Below, piece by piece: positions 18,065 to 26,389 of a stretch of DNA of 64,000 bases. The notes under the pieces are model-generated. The model ran no database searches. It saw nothing but the letters and a program-made list of their open reading frames with translations, and had not been told where the DNA came from. The position numbers were made by a program, and so were the translations under genes. How positions within the stretch are numbered: position 1 is the first letter of the stretch; each line of letters begins with the position of its first letter. This stretch comes from Trujillonella endophytica (GTDB lineage: Bacteria; Actinomycetota; Actinomycetes; Mycobacteriales; Geodermatophilaceae): assembly GCF_900110555.1 (NCBI RefSeq), contig NZ_FOEE01000009.1, positions 62,001 through 126,000 of the forward strand. The letters run 5' to 3'.

Positions 18065-19086
18065 GCGACGCCCAGGGCACGCCGATCTTCGTCCAGGACG
18101 TGACGCTGCGGGACGGCATGCACGCCATCCGGCACCGCATCAGCCCGGCCGACGTCCAGCGCATCGTCACGGCCCTCGACGCCGCGGGTGTCGACGCCAT
18201 CGAGGTCGCCCACGGTGACGGTCTCGCCGGCGGGTCGCTGAACTACGGCCCCGGCTCGAACACCGACTGGGAGTGGATCGAGGCCGCCGCCGACGTGCTG
18301 CAGCGCGCCCGGCTCACCACGCTCCTGCTGCCCGGCGTCGGGACGGTCGAGGAGCTCAAGCACGCCTACAGCCTCGGCGTGCGCTCGGTGCGGATCGCCA
18401 CGCACTGCACCGAGGCGGACGTCTCCGCGCAGCACATCTCGACCGCCCGCGAGATCGGCATGGACGTCTCCGGCTTCCTGATGATGAGCCACATGGCGCC
18501 GGCGGAGGAGCTGGCCCGGCAGGCCAAGCTGATGGAGTCCTACGGCGCGCACTGCGTGTACGTCACCGACTCCGGCGGCCGGCTCACGCTGACCGGTGTG
18601 GCCGAGCGGGTCCGCGCCTACCGGGAGGTCCTGGACGCCGACACCGAGATCGGCATCCACGCGCACGAGAACCTGTCGCTGTCGGTGGCCAACTCGGTCG
18701 TGGCGGTGGAGAACGGCGTGTACCGCGTCGACGCCTCGCTGGCCGGCCACGGAGCCGGTGCCGGCAACACCCCGATCGAGGCCTTCATCGCGGTCGCCGA
18801 CATCTACGGCTTCGACCACCGGTGCGACGTCTTCGCGCTGCAGGACGCGGCCGACGACATCGTGCGACCGCTGCAGGACCGTCCCGTGCGGGTGGACCGC
18901 GAGACCCTCACCCTCGGCTACGCCGGGGTGTACTCGAGCTTCCTCCGGCACGCCGAGGCCGCGGCGGCCAGCTACGACCTCGACGTGCGGTCGATCCTGC
19001 TCGAATGCGGTCGCCGCAACCTGGTCGGCGGCCAGGAGGACATGATCGTCGACATCGCCCTCGACCTGGTCTCGGCGAAGGCCTGA
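18061..19086 (+). CDS. mhpE: 4-Hydroxy-2-oxovalerate aldolase, MhpE-like
   Basis: A 341-residue DRE-TIM metallo-aldolase that splits 4-hydroxy-2-oxovalerate into pyruvate and acetaldehyde. [13 protein letters not shown] at residues 14-26 holds the metal-binding aspartate and catalytic arginine/histidine, and [15 protein letters not shown] near residue 198 holds the HxH metal ligands. Typical homologues read HAHHNLSLG, so the residue after HAH is glutamate here, and TDSGG replaces the usual TDSAG. These substitutions leave the known metal ligands intact. ATGA overlap with mhpF indicates translational coupling. Confidence 0.93.
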   Translation: MSDAQGTPIFVQDVTLRDGMHAIRHRISPADVQRIVTALDAAGVDAIEVAHGDGLAGGSLNYGPGSNTDWEWIEAAADVLQRARLTTLLLPGVGTVEELKHAYSLGVRSVRIATHCTEADVSAQHISTAREIGMDVSGFLMMSHMAPAEELARQAKLMESYGAHCVYVTDSGGRLTLTGVAERVRAYREVLDADTEIGIHAHENLSLSVANSVVAVENGVYRVDASLAGHGAGAGNTPIEAFIAVADIYGFDHRCDVFALQDAADDIVRPLQDRPVRVDRETLTLGYAGVYSSFLRHAEAAAASYDLDVRSILLECGRRNLVGGQEDMIVDIALDLVSAKA

Positions 19087-19108
19087 CCGGCCGGACCCGA
19101 GGTCTCCT

Positions 19109-19139
19109 CCGCCGCCCGGGGCACGGCCCCGGGCGGCGG
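19109..19139. terminator. Bidirectional hairpin terminator
   Basis: A perfect 14-bp stem (19109-19122 with 19126-19139) and a three-base loop separate the mhpE gene from the convergent IclR gene. Confidence 0.75.
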
Positions 19140-19159
19140 GGTCCCGTTCCCGCGCCGGC

Positions 19160-19846
19160 TCAGCGCACCGTCGCGCTCAGCGAGTCGGCGGCCTTCACCA
19201 CGCTGGCGGTGGCGTCGAGCGCCCGCTGCTCGAGGTGGGTGATGAGCGCGAGGCAGGCCCGCGGGTGCACGCCCCGGATCGGGGCGGCGACGGCGTGCGC
19301 CCCCGCCTCGACCTCGGACTGGCTGTAGGCGAAGCCCGCCTCCCGGACCCGGACCACGGGCTCCGGGTCCGCCGGATCCGCGGGGAGCGCCGAGCGGAGC
19401 GCATACGCCGCGGCGCCGCGGTCGAGCGGTGCCCGCTCGCCCTGGCGGAAGGCGATGTGGTGCCCAGCGGCCATCGGCCAGGCCATCTCGATCGCCACGG
19501 CGGACTCGCCCTCGACCACGAAGAGGGCCACCGACGCCCCGACCCGGTCGGCGAGTTCCTGCATCACCGGCAGGGCCGCGGACCGCAGACCCGGCAGGTA
19601 GGAGTGGGACAGCGCCGCGAGGCGGGCGCCCGCGTGATAGCGGCCGTCACGGCCGGCGTGCACGAAGCCGTAGTCGGCGAGTGTCTGCAGGATGCGGTAG
19701 GCGATGGACCGGTGCACGTCCAGCGTGCGCGCGAGGTCCTGCACGGTCATCCCGGTCGGGGACTCCACGACGGCGAGCAGCGCGTTGAGGCCGCGCGCGA
19801 GCGTCTGGGTCCCCGATTGGGGCGAACGTTCCTGGGCCGGGGGCAC
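19160..19846 (-). CDS. IclR-family regulator, second copy
   Basis: A 228-residue IclR protein, slightly shorter than the ~250 typical. LARGLNALLAVVESPTGMTV is followed by the recognition helix with LDVHRSIAYRILQTL near residues 42-56. The effector domain contains LADRVGASVALFVVEGES near residue 100, and the APLDRGAAAYAL stretch corresponds to the conserved ALGKA-type region. The GTG at 19846 is preceded by CCTGCCGGT, a weak ribosome site. It converges on mhpE and points away from the esterase at 19951. Its target set is unknown. Confidence 0.88.
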   Translation of the reverse strand: MPPAQERSPQSGTQTLARGLNALLAVVESPTGMTVQDLARTLDVHRSIAYRILQTLADYGFVHAGRDGRYHAGARLAALSHSYLPGLRSAALPVMQELADRVGASVALFVVEGESAVAIEMAWPMAAGHHIAFRQGERAPLDRGAAAYALRSALPADPADPEPVVRVREAGFAYSQSEVEAGAHAVAAPIRGVHPRACLALITHLEQRALDATASVVKAADSLSATVR

Positions 19847-19950
19847 ACCGGCAGGGTACGACGCCCCCCGGCCCCTCCGGCCCGCACCGCCGTGGCACCA
19901 CCCCGGGAGGGGGACGCCGGCCGGGCCGCGAGCCGCCCGGCCGGCCTCGC

Positions 19951-20928
19951 TCAGCCCGCCGTCGGCGGGGCGAACACGGCGCGGAGGGCCTCGTAGATGT
20001 CGCGCAGGAACTGGGCGGTGCGCGGCGTCCGGGGCGGGGCGCCGAACCCGCCGTGGATGACCCCGGGGTAGACGTGCAGCTCCGTCGGCACGCCGGCCCC
20101 GGACAGCCGGACGGCGTAGTCGACGTTCTCGTCGAGGTAGGCGTCCACGTCCCCGACGCCCAGGAAGGCCGGCGCGAGCCCGGTCAGGTCCTGCGCGCGC
20201 GCCGGCGCCGCCGTCGGCGGGACGTCCCCGCCGGCCAGGGGCCCGAGGTAGGCCGCCCAGGCGAGTCGCTGCGCGCGGATGCTCCACAGCCCCGGGTGGC
20301 CGGGCTCCTCGATCGCGCGGATGGACGCCGTCACCTCCCGGTCGTCGAGCATCGGGTAGACGAGCAGCTGCAGCGCCGGCTGGGGGCGCCCGAGGTCCCG
20401 CAGCCGGAGGCAGAGCGCGGCGGCCAGCCCGGCGCCGGCGCTGGCCCCGCCCACGACGAGCCGCGCCGGGTCGACGCCGAGGGCAGCGGCGTCCTCGGCG
20501 ACCCGGGTCCAGACGGTCTCCGCGTCGTCCAGCCCGGCCGGATAGGGGTGCTCGGGGGCGAGCCGCCAGTCGACGGAGACGACGGCGCAGCCGAGCTCGA
20601 CCACCATCCGGTCCAGCCGGCCGTCGTTCTCGTCCAGGGTGCCCATGATGTAGCCGCCGCCGTGCAGCCAGACCAGGCACGGCAGCGGCCCGTCCGCGTC
20701 CGCGTCCGCCGGGCGGTACCAGCGCACCCGCACGTCGGGGCGCCCGTCGGTCCCGGCCACCACCTCGTCGGTGCGCCGGACGCGCGGGTCCGGCGGCGCC
20801 GGCGGCGCTCCGGCCGCCGCGTAGGTGGCCCGGATCGTGTCGATGCTCGTGAAGTCCCAGCGGGGCAGGAGCGGGAAGATCTCCAGCGTCCCCGGCTCGA
20901 CCCGGGCGGTCACGTCGATCGCGGGCAT
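19951..20928 (-). CDS. Alpha/beta hydrolase, hormone-sensitive-lipase-type esterase
   Basis: A 325-residue esterase with HGGGYIMG near residue 90 (oxyanion hole), GGASAGAG near 165 (nucleophile elbow), DVDAYLDENVDYA near 265 (acidic residue) and GVIHGGF near 295 (histidine). The ATG at 20928 has a GGAGG site just upstream; the longer in-frame start lacks one. It is a paralogue of the esterase at 4935-5918. It lies downstream of an alcohol dehydrogenase and a mycofactocin-type SDR on the same strand, 72 bases after the alcohol dehydrogenase, so ester cleavage followed by alcohol oxidation is a sensible reading. Confidence 0.9.
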   Translation of the reverse strand: MPAIDVTARVEPGTLEIFPLLPRWDFTSIDTIRATYAAAGAPPAPPDPRVRRTDEVVAGTDGRPDVRVRWYRPADADADGPLPCLVWLHGGGYIMGTLDENDGRLDRMVVELGCAVVSVDWRLAPEHPYPAGLDDAETVWTRVAEDAAALGVDPARLVVGGASAGAGLAAALCLRLRDLGRPQPALQLLVYPMLDDREVTASIRAIEEPGHPGLWSIRAQRLAWAAYLGPLAGGDVPPTAAPARAQDLTGLAPAFLGVGDVDAYLDENVDYAVRLSGAGVPTELHVYPGVIHGGFGAPPRTPRTAQFLRDIYEALRAVFAPPTAG

Positions 20929-21000
20929 GCGGCCTCCAGACGGCAGGGAGTGGTTCCGACGGTCATCCCACACCACCGGCCGGGGCCGCCGGGCACCCGG

Positions 21001-21948
21001 TCACGCGGGGGCGACGTCGACGACGACCTTGATCCCGCCGATGCTGCGGTCCGCCGCGACCCGGAACGCCTCCGCGGCGTCCTCGAGCGGGAACCGGTGC
21101 GTGATCAGGGTGTCGGCGATCTCCGGACGGGCGGCGAGCATCTCCGCCGCCTGCTGCATCTCGCGCCGCCCCTCGAACGCCGAGTACCCCAGCGACGCCA
21201 CCAGCGTGACCTCCTTGCGCAGCAGCGAGGTGTAGGGCACGTCCAGGCCGCCGTAGTGGACGCCGAGGATCGAGATCCGCCCGCCCGGGCGCACCAGGTC
21301 CACGGCCGCGTGCAGCGCGCTGCCCGAGCCGGCCGCCTCGATCACCACGTCGTAGAGGTCGCCGTCGGGCTCGGCGAACCCGAGGCGCTCCCGCGCCGCG
21401 TGCTGGTGCGGGTGCCGCGCCACGAGCGCGACCTCGTCCGCTCCCTGGGCCGTGGCCGCGGCGGCGGCGAGCTGGCCGACGCTGCCGCCGCCGATCACCA
21501 CGACCCGCGTGCCGGGACCCACGCCGCCCATCCGCGCGCCGTGCCACGACACCGAGGCCGGCTCCGCCAGCGAGGCGCTGCCCGAGTCCAGCCCGCGGGG
21601 CAGCGGGATCAGCTTGTGGCCGGGCACCTGGTACTGCTCGACCATGCCGCCGTCCTGCAGGATCCCGAGCGCGCGCTGGGTCGACAGCGCGCAGAGGTTG
21701 TTGCGGCCCTCGCGGCAGTAGTCGCACTCGCCGCAGCCGAACATGCCCTCGACCATGACGGGTGTGCCGTCGGCCCGGACGCCGGACAGCTCGTGGCCGA
21801 GGACCTTGGTCGTGCCCGCGGCCAGGTAGCCGAGATCGGAGGCGCAGATGCCGACCGCCCGCATCGTGATGACCTCGCCCGGGTGACCCGGGGGCTCGTC
21901 GAGCTCGACCAGGACCGGCGCGCCCTCGGAGCCTCGTACCGCCCGCAT
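21001..21948 (-). CDS. Zinc-dependent alcohol dehydrogenase, MDR superfamily
   Basis: A 315-residue medium-chain dehydrogenase. AVGICASDLGYL carries the first zinc ligand, GHELSG the histidine, and GMFGCGECDYCREGRNNLC near residues 69-87 the structural-zinc cysteines. GGGSVGQLAA near 153 is the nucleotide-binding loop. It is shorter than the usual ~345 residues because the N-terminal barrel and loops are compact. It starts two bases after the stop of the SDR gene. The two enzymes are probably used on the same alcohol or its aldehyde or ketone. Confidence 0.9.
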   Translation of the reverse strand: MRAVRGSEGAPVLVELDEPPGHPGEVITMRAVGICASDLGYLAAGTTKVLGHELSGVRADGTPVMVEGMFGCGECDYCREGRNNLCALSTQRALGILQDGGMVEQYQVPGHKLIPLPRGLDSGSASLAEPASVSWHGARMGGVGPGTRVVVIGGGSVGQLAAAAATAQGADEVALVARHPHQHAARERLGFAEPDGDLYDVVIEAAGSGSALHAAVDLVRPGGRISILGVHYGGLDVPYTSLLRKEVTLVASLGYSAFEGRREMQQAAEMLAARPEIADTLITHRFPLEDAAEAFRVAADRSIGGIKVVVDVAPA

Positions 21949-21950
21949 CC

Positions 21951-22817
21951 CTACCCCACCGCGCCGGCGTGCTTGATCAGCGAGCCGGCGTCGACGCGGA
22001 TCTGCTGACCGGTGATGTACCGGGACTCCGCGCTGGCCAGGAAGAGGACGAGGTTGGAGATGTCGACCGGCTCCACCCACGGGATGGGCATGGCCTGCCA
22101 CGCGACGAACGCCGCCTTGACGTCGTCCAGCTCCGGCTTCTCGAGGTCGGGCCGGAAGACCCGGTACAGCTCGTCGTTGTGCAGCAGGTGGGTGTTGACG
22201 TTGGTCGGGTGGATGGCGTTGACCCGGATGAAGCGGGGCGCGAGGGCCAGGCACATCTGCTCGACGTAGGAGATGAGCGTGCGCTTGGCCCAGCTGTAGC
22301 CGGCACCGCCGGGCCCGAAGGCGGGGTTGTCGGCCGCGCCCTTGAGCATGCCGGCGGTCGAGCCGGTGACGATGATCGAGCCGTGGTCGCGCAGGTGCGG
22401 GATCGCCGCCGCGACGGCGTTCATGACGCCGAGCAGGTCGACGTCCGAGGCGTCGACGAAGTCCATCGCGTCCGCGTCCTCGCCCTGGCGCATCGGCATG
22501 ATCCCGGCGTTGGCCGCGACGATGTCGAGCCCGCCCAGCTCGGCGACGCCCGCCTCGACGGCCTCGCGCAACTGCGCCCGCTCCCGCACGTCGGCCTGCC
22601 GGGTCACGATGCGCCGGTCCAGCGCCTCGACCAGCCGCTGGGTCTCCGCCAGGTCCTCCGGGGTGGACAGCGGGTACAGGTTGGACTCGATCTGGGCACA
22701 GATGTCGACGGCGATGATGTCGGCGCCCTCCTCGGCCAGCCGGACGGCGTGACTGCGCCCCTGGCCCCGAGCCGCGCCCGTGATGAGCGCGACCTTTCCC
22801 TCCAGGCGTCCCGACAT
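21951..22817 (-). CDS. Mycofactocin-type SDR (carveol-dehydrogenase-like)
   Basis: A 288-residue SDR. The cofactor motif TGAARGQGRSHAVRLAEEGAD at residues 14-34 is given here by its core TGAARGQGRSH, and the insertion DICAQIESNLYPLSTPEDL near residues 38-56 marks the mycofactocin-dependent subgroup, which keeps a non-exchangeable NAD. ANAG, GSTAG and YSWAK carry the remaining catalytic motifs. The ATG has an excellent GGAGGAACAGCC site. No mycofactocin biosynthesis genes occur in the window, so they would have to be elsewhere. The substrate is probably an alicyclic or terpenoid-like alcohol, by family resemblance. Confidence 0.9.
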   Translation of the reverse strand: MSGRLEGKVALITGAARGQGRSHAVRLAEEGADIIAVDICAQIESNLYPLSTPEDLAETQRLVEALDRRIVTRQADVRERAQLREAVEAGVAELGGLDIVAANAGIMPMRQGEDADAMDFVDASDVDLLGVMNAVAAAIPHLRDHGSIIVTGSTAGMLKGAADNPAFGPGGAGYSWAKRTLISYVEQMCLALAPRFIRVNAIHPTNVNTHLLHNDELYRVFRPDLEKPELDDVKAAFVAWQAMPIPWVEPVDISNLVLFLASAESRYITGQQIRVDAGSLIKHAGAVG

Positions 22818-22833
22818 GGCTGTTCCTCCGTTG

Positions 22834-22852
22834 TTGGTGGTGGTGGTGGTGG
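22834..22852. repeat. TGG trinucleotide repeat in the SDR leader
   Basis: About six TGG units lie 17-35 bases upstream of the mycofactocin-type SDR start (ACC repeats on its mRNA). They sit just upstream of the GGAGG ribosome site and would make an unstructured leader. Confidence 0.6.
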
Positions 22853-22869
22853 GGTGGTGCTGCGGTGGG

Positions 22870-23346
22870 TCAGGAGCCCGCGGCGGGAGCCGCGAGCTTC
22901 GAGAAGTCCCAGCTGACGATCTTCTCGGGCACGAGGCGGAGCCAGGCGTGCCGACCGTCGGCGGAGAAGCCCTGCCCGTCGGCGTACTTGTCGCCGAAGA
23001 GGCGCTCGGGTGTGGCCAGGTCCGGGTGCGGCGCGGAGGTCCGCGGCACCTCGCCGACGACCTCGACGTCCCCCACGAGTTCCACCCCGGCGAGCTCCAG
23101 GAACTCGTGCCCGGAGTCGACCAGCACGCTGACGGCGGGCGACCGCATGAGGTCGGCCCAGCGCTGGCTGCCGGTCAGGGAGTTGAGCCACAAAGCGGTG
23201 CCGTCCCAGACGAACCAGAGCGCGGTGACGTGCGGCCGGCCGTCCGGTCCGACGGTCCCCACCCGGCAGGTGCGCTGCTCGCGCAGGAACCGGTCGCGCT
23301 CCTCGGGGGACAACGCGATCCGCCTGCCCCTGCGCTGCTCGCTCAT
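22870..23346 (-). CDS. Pyridoxamine 5'-phosphate oxidase-like / F420-binding split-barrel protein
   Basis: A 158-residue split-barrel protein likely to bind FMN or F420. RVGTVGPDGRPHVTALWFVW near residues 28-47 is the first strand pair of this fold, and GQRW-like SGSQRWADLMRSPAVSVLVD (cited as RWADLMRSPAVSVLVD) follows. The C-terminus RLVPEKIVSWDFSKL is typical of the actinobacterial F420-related branch. The ATG at 23346 follows GGAAGGAAACGGA. It is divergent from the CoA-transferase gene across an AGAAC palindrome, which suggests shared control. No enzyme reaction can be assigned. Confidence 0.85.
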   Translation of the reverse strand: MSEQRRGRRIALSPEERDRFLREQRTCRVGTVGPDGRPHVTALWFVWDGTALWLNSLTGSQRWADLMRSPAVSVLVDSGHEFLELAGVELVGDVEVVGEVPRTSAPHPDLATPERLFGDKYADGQGFSADGRHAWLRLVPEKIVSWDFSKLAAPAAGS

Positions 23347-23394
23347 TCCGTTTCCTTCCACGCCGAAGGTCGTCGGCAATGATTCTGCCCACAG

Positions 23395-23407
23395 AGAACA
23401 TCATTCT
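23395..23407. promoter_or_regulatory. Operator palindrome 3 (AGAAC-ATC-ATTCT)
   Basis: A one-mismatch copy of the AGAAC-N3-GTTCT palindrome in the 151-bp divergent gap. A weak second right-arm (ATTCT at 23382-23386) would put another site centred 21 bp away, the same spacing seen in the tandem at 28467-28501. Confidence 0.5.
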
Positions 23408-23456
23408 GGCAAGCTGTACCCCAGCGCGACGAGCGCTCGTAGACGAGGAGGGGTCC

Positions 23457-23501
23457 ATGGACGTACCCGGACGAGACCGAAGCGGACGGGCGGCCCGGTG
23501 A
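23457..23501 (+). CDS. Putative 14-codon leader peptide upstream of the CoA-transferase gene
   Basis: A short frame, MDVPGRDRSGRAAR, has a strong GAGGAGGGG ribosome site six bases upstream of its ATG. Its TGA stop overlaps the GTG start of the CoA-transferase by two bases. It could serve as a translational coupler. It is very arginine-rich and has no recognisable regulatory residues. It is uncertain whether it is translated. Confidence 0.4.
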   Translation: MDVPGRDRSGRAAR

Positions 23502-24724
23502 CCGCGGTGATGAGCGGCGTCACGATCCTGGAGGTCGCCGAGCACACGTTCACCCCGCTCGCGGCCGGCATCCTCGCCGACTGGGGCGCGACGGTCGTGA
23601 AGATCGAGCACGTCTCGCGCGGGGACGCCTCGCGCGGCCTCGGCAGCACCGGCGGGATGGACGTCGGCAGCGGTGGGGTGCACGTGTTCATGGAGCACGC
23701 CAACCGTGGCAAGCAGAGCCTCGGCCTGGACCTGACCACGGAACGCGGACGCGAGATCCTCTACGCGCTCGCCGCCCGGTCGGACGTGTTCCTCACCAAC
23801 AAGCTGCCCGCCGTCGCGGCGAAGCTGAAGGTCGACGTCGACGACATCCGCGCCGTGAACCCCGACATCATCTACGCGCGGGGCACGGGCTACGGCCCCC
23901 TCGGACCGGACAAGGACCTCGGGGGCTACGACCTCCTGGGCTTCTGGGTCCGCGCCGGCATCGCGACGGCCATGCAGGTCTCGGGGTCCGACCACCTGCC
24001 CGGCCCGCCGGGCGCGGCGTTCGGCGACTCCCTCGGCGCGATGGTCATCGCCGGCGGCATCTCCGCGGCCCTGTTCCACCGCGCGCAGACCGGGGAGGCG
24101 ACGGTGGTGGACGTGTCCCTGCTCGCCACCGGGATGTGGGGGCTGGGGTCTCCGATCGCGATGTCGCAGCTCAGCGGGGTGCCGCAGTCCGCGCTCGCCC
24201 CGGGCGCCGGGGCACCGCTCAACCCGCTCGTCGGCAACTACACGACTTCCGACGGCCGGTTCATCTCGCTGTGCATGCTGCAGGGCTTCCACTACTGGCC
24301 CGAGGTCGCCCGCGTCCTCGGCCACCCGGAGTGGATCACCGACCCGCGGTTCGACACCCACGAGCGCCTGCAGCAGAACTCCGGCCCGGCCCGCGCCCTC
24401 GTCCAGCAGGAGTTCCTCGGGGACACCTTCGACAACTGGAAGTTGCGGCTGCGCGACCTCAAGGGGCAGTGGGCGCCCGCCCAGGACACGGTCGACATCG
24501 CCGACGACCCGATGGTCCGGGAGAACGGCTACCTGCTGGAGACGCGCAACGAGCAGGGCGTCCCGTTCTCGCTCGTCAGCACCCCCGTCCAGTTCGACCT
24601 GGAGCAGCGCACCCCGGGGCGCTCACCCGGCTTCAACGAGCACGGTGACCGGATCCTCGCCGAGCGGCTGGGACTCGACGAGGCCGCGATCATCCAGCTC
24701 AAGATCGACGGCGTGGTGGCGTAG
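23498..24724 (+). CDS. Family III (CaiB/BaiF) CoA-transferase
   Basis: A 408-residue CoA-transferase that would move CoA between carboxylic acids. ILEVAEHTFTPLAAGILADWGATVVKIE (recognised by ADWGATVVKIE near residue 34) is the N-terminal signature, GLDLTTERGRE follows, and FGDSLGA near residue 177 contains the aspartate expected to form the acyl-enzyme. Two starts are possible: GTG at 23498, which overlaps the stop of the small leader frame, and ATG at 23510, which lacks a ribosome site. The first is used here. It precedes an amidohydrolase gene on the same strand. Confidence 0.9.
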   Translation: MTAVMSGVTILEVAEHTFTPLAAGILADWGATVVKIEHVSRGDASRGLGSTGGMDVGSGGVHVFMEHANRGKQSLGLDLTTERGREILYALAARSDVFLTNKLPAVAAKLKVDVDDIRAVNPDIIYARGTGYGPLGPDKDLGGYDLLGFWVRAGIATAMQVSGSDHLPGPPGAAFGDSLGAMVIAGGISAALFHRAQTGEATVVDVSLLATGMWGLGSPIAMSQLSGVPQSALAPGAGAPLNPLVGNYTTSDGRFISLCMLQGFHYWPEVARVLGHPEWITDPRFDTHERLQQNSGPARALVQQEFLGDTFDNWKLRLRDLKGQWAPAQDTVDIADDPMVRENGYLLETRNEQGVPFSLVSTPVQFDLEQRTPGRSPGFNEHGDRILAERLGLDEAAIIQLKIDGVVA

Positions 24725-24798
24725 CCCGTGCCCGCCGACCGACGCCCGACCGGAACCCCGCATCCCGGAGCAGACCGACCCCGTACGGAGGAAGACGC

Positions 24799-26061
24799 AT
24801 GAACGTCGAGGACATGGTCATGGTCAGCATCGACGACCACGTGATCGAGCCGCCCGACATGTACAAGAACCACCTGCCGGCGAAGTACATGGACCTCGCG
24901 CCGAAGTCGATCGTCGACGAGAACGGCTTCGCGAAGTGGTGGTTCCAGGGCACCGCCCTGGGCTCGGTGGGCCTCAACGCCGTCGTCGGCTGGCCGAACG
25001 AGGAGTGGGGCCTGAACCCCTCGACGTTCGCCGAGATGCGCCCGGGTGCCTACGACATCCACGAGCGCGTCCGCGACATGAACCGCAACGGGATCCTGGC
25101 CTCGATGTGCTTCCCGTCCTACGCCGGCTTCAGCGCCCGGTACTTCCAGCAGGCGGAGGACAAGGACCTGTCGCTGCTCATGCTGAAGGCCTACAACGAC
25201 TGGCACATCGACGAGTGGTGCACGGCCTACCCCGGCCGGATGATCCCGCTCGCGATCATCCCGGTCTGGGACCAGCCGGCCATGGTGGAGGAGCTCCGCC
25301 GGGTCGCGGCCAAGGGCGTCCGGGCGGTCACCATGCCGGAACTTCCGCACGTCCAGGGCCTGCCCAGCTACCACGACCTGGAGTACTGGGGCCCCTTCTT
25401 CCAGGCCGCCTCGGAGCTGCAGGTCGTCATGTGCCTGCACATCGGCCAGGGCTTCGGCGCCATCACGATGGCCCCCGACGCCCCGATCGACAACATGATC
25501 ATCCTGTCCAACCAGGTCTCGTCGCTCGCGGCACAGGACCTGCTCTGGGGTGGGGCGTTCCGCACCTACCCGGAGTTGAAGGTCGCCTTCTCCGAGGGCG
25601 GCATCGGCTGGATCCCGTTCTACCTGGACCGCTGCGACCGGCACTACACCAACCAGCGCTGGCTCGGCCACGACTTCGGCGGGAAGCTGCCCAGCGAGAT
25701 CTTCCGCGAGCACTCGCTGGCCTGCTACGTCACCGACCCGACCGCGCTCAAGGTCCGCCACGACATCGGGATCGACATCATCGCGTGGGAGTGCGACTAC
25801 CCGCACTCGGACGCCATCTGGCCCAACGCCCCGGAGTGGGTGCAGGCCGAGATGGCCGGCGCGGACGTGCCGGACGACGAGATGCACAAGATCCTCTGGC
25901 AGAACACGTGCCGGTTCTTCGGCTGGGACCCGTTCCGGCACATCGCCCAGGAGGACGCCACGGTCGGCGCCCTGCGGGCCCTGTCCCCCGACGTCGACAC
26001 CACCATCCGCTCCAAGCACGAGTGGCGGAAGCTCTACCACCAGCGGACGACCTCCGCCTGA
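24799..26061 (+). CDS. Amidohydrolase family 2 protein (decarboxylase-like metallohydrolase)
   Basis: A 420-residue amidohydrolase-related TIM-barrel enzyme. VSIDDHVIEPPDMY near residues 9-22 carries the first metal ligands, LHIGQGFG near 215 the next histidine, and AWECDYPHSDAIWP near 332 the C-terminal aspartate and histidine. This arrangement is seen in ACMSD-like decarboxylases and in hydrolases of aromatic degradation. It has an AGGAAGACGC site before its ATG and lies 74 bases after the CoA-transferase. A ring-opening hydrolysis or decarboxylation is possible; the substrate is unknown. Confidence 0.87.
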   Translation: MNVEDMVMVSIDDHVIEPPDMYKNHLPAKYMDLAPKSIVDENGFAKWWFQGTALGSVGLNAVVGWPNEEWGLNPSTFAEMRPGAYDIHERVRDMNRNGILASMCFPSYAGFSARYFQQAEDKDLSLLMLKAYNDWHIDEWCTAYPGRMIPLAIIPVWDQPAMVEELRRVAAKGVRAVTMPELPHVQGLPSYHDLEYWGPFFQAASELQVVMCLHIGQGFGAITMAPDAPIDNMIILSNQVSSLAAQDLLWGGAFRTYPELKVAFSEGGIGWIPFYLDRCDRHYTNQRWLGHDFGGKLPSEIFREHSLACYVTDPTALKVRHDIGIDIIAWECDYPHSDAIWPNAPEWVQAEMAGADVPDDEMHKILWQNTCRFFGWDPFRHIAQEDATVGALRALSPDVDTTIRSKHEWRKLYHQRTTSA

Positions 26062-26077
26062 CCCCGTCCCCGACGCA

Positions 26078-26110
26078 CCCCGGTGCGCGCCCCCGCGGTG
26101 CGCACCGGGG
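26078..26110 (+). terminator. Hairpin terminator after the amidohydrolase gene
   Basis: A perfect 11-bp stem (26078-26088 with 26100-26110) and an 11-base loop. The rest of the 328-bp gap to 26389 contains the promoter region of the first substrate-binding protein and otherwise nothing I can identify. Confidence 0.7.
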
Positions 26111-26239
26111 CCGGACGCCACCCCGCGGACCAGCCGCCCCTACGGGCCGCCCCGCGGGGTTTTCGGCGCGCCGTGCCAGGCGTCCCGGAGCCCCTCCGAC
26201 GGGGCCGGACGGCCCGCCGAGCCGCCGGAACGCCACCGC

Positions 26240-26304
26240 TTGACGCCCCGCCCGCCACCTCGCTACGTTGCGGATAGCCCAACAGACGTTGCATATTTTG
26301 CAAC
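26240..26304 (+). promoter_or_regulatory. Promoter of substrate-binding protein gene 1, with palindrome
   Basis: TTGACG (26240-26245), an 18-base spacer and TACGTT (26264-26269) form a promoter. Eighteen bases downstream lies the palindrome GTTGCATATTTTGCAAC (26288-26304), with 6-bp arms. The layout and much of the sequence from TACGTT to GTTG match the promoter at 28589-28652. Confidence 0.6.
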
Positions 26305-26389
26305 ACGTCGAGGGTCAACTCCCCGCTCCGGCCGATCCCCCGGTCCGTGACCACCCCAGCGGAAGCCCCTTCCATCGAGGAGACGAAGC

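Noticed and set aside
22834-22852. Phase-variable repeat controlling the SDR
   Set aside because: The unit is three bases long, lies upstream of the ribosome site and is not within a coding frame or between promoter elements, so slippage would have little clear effect.
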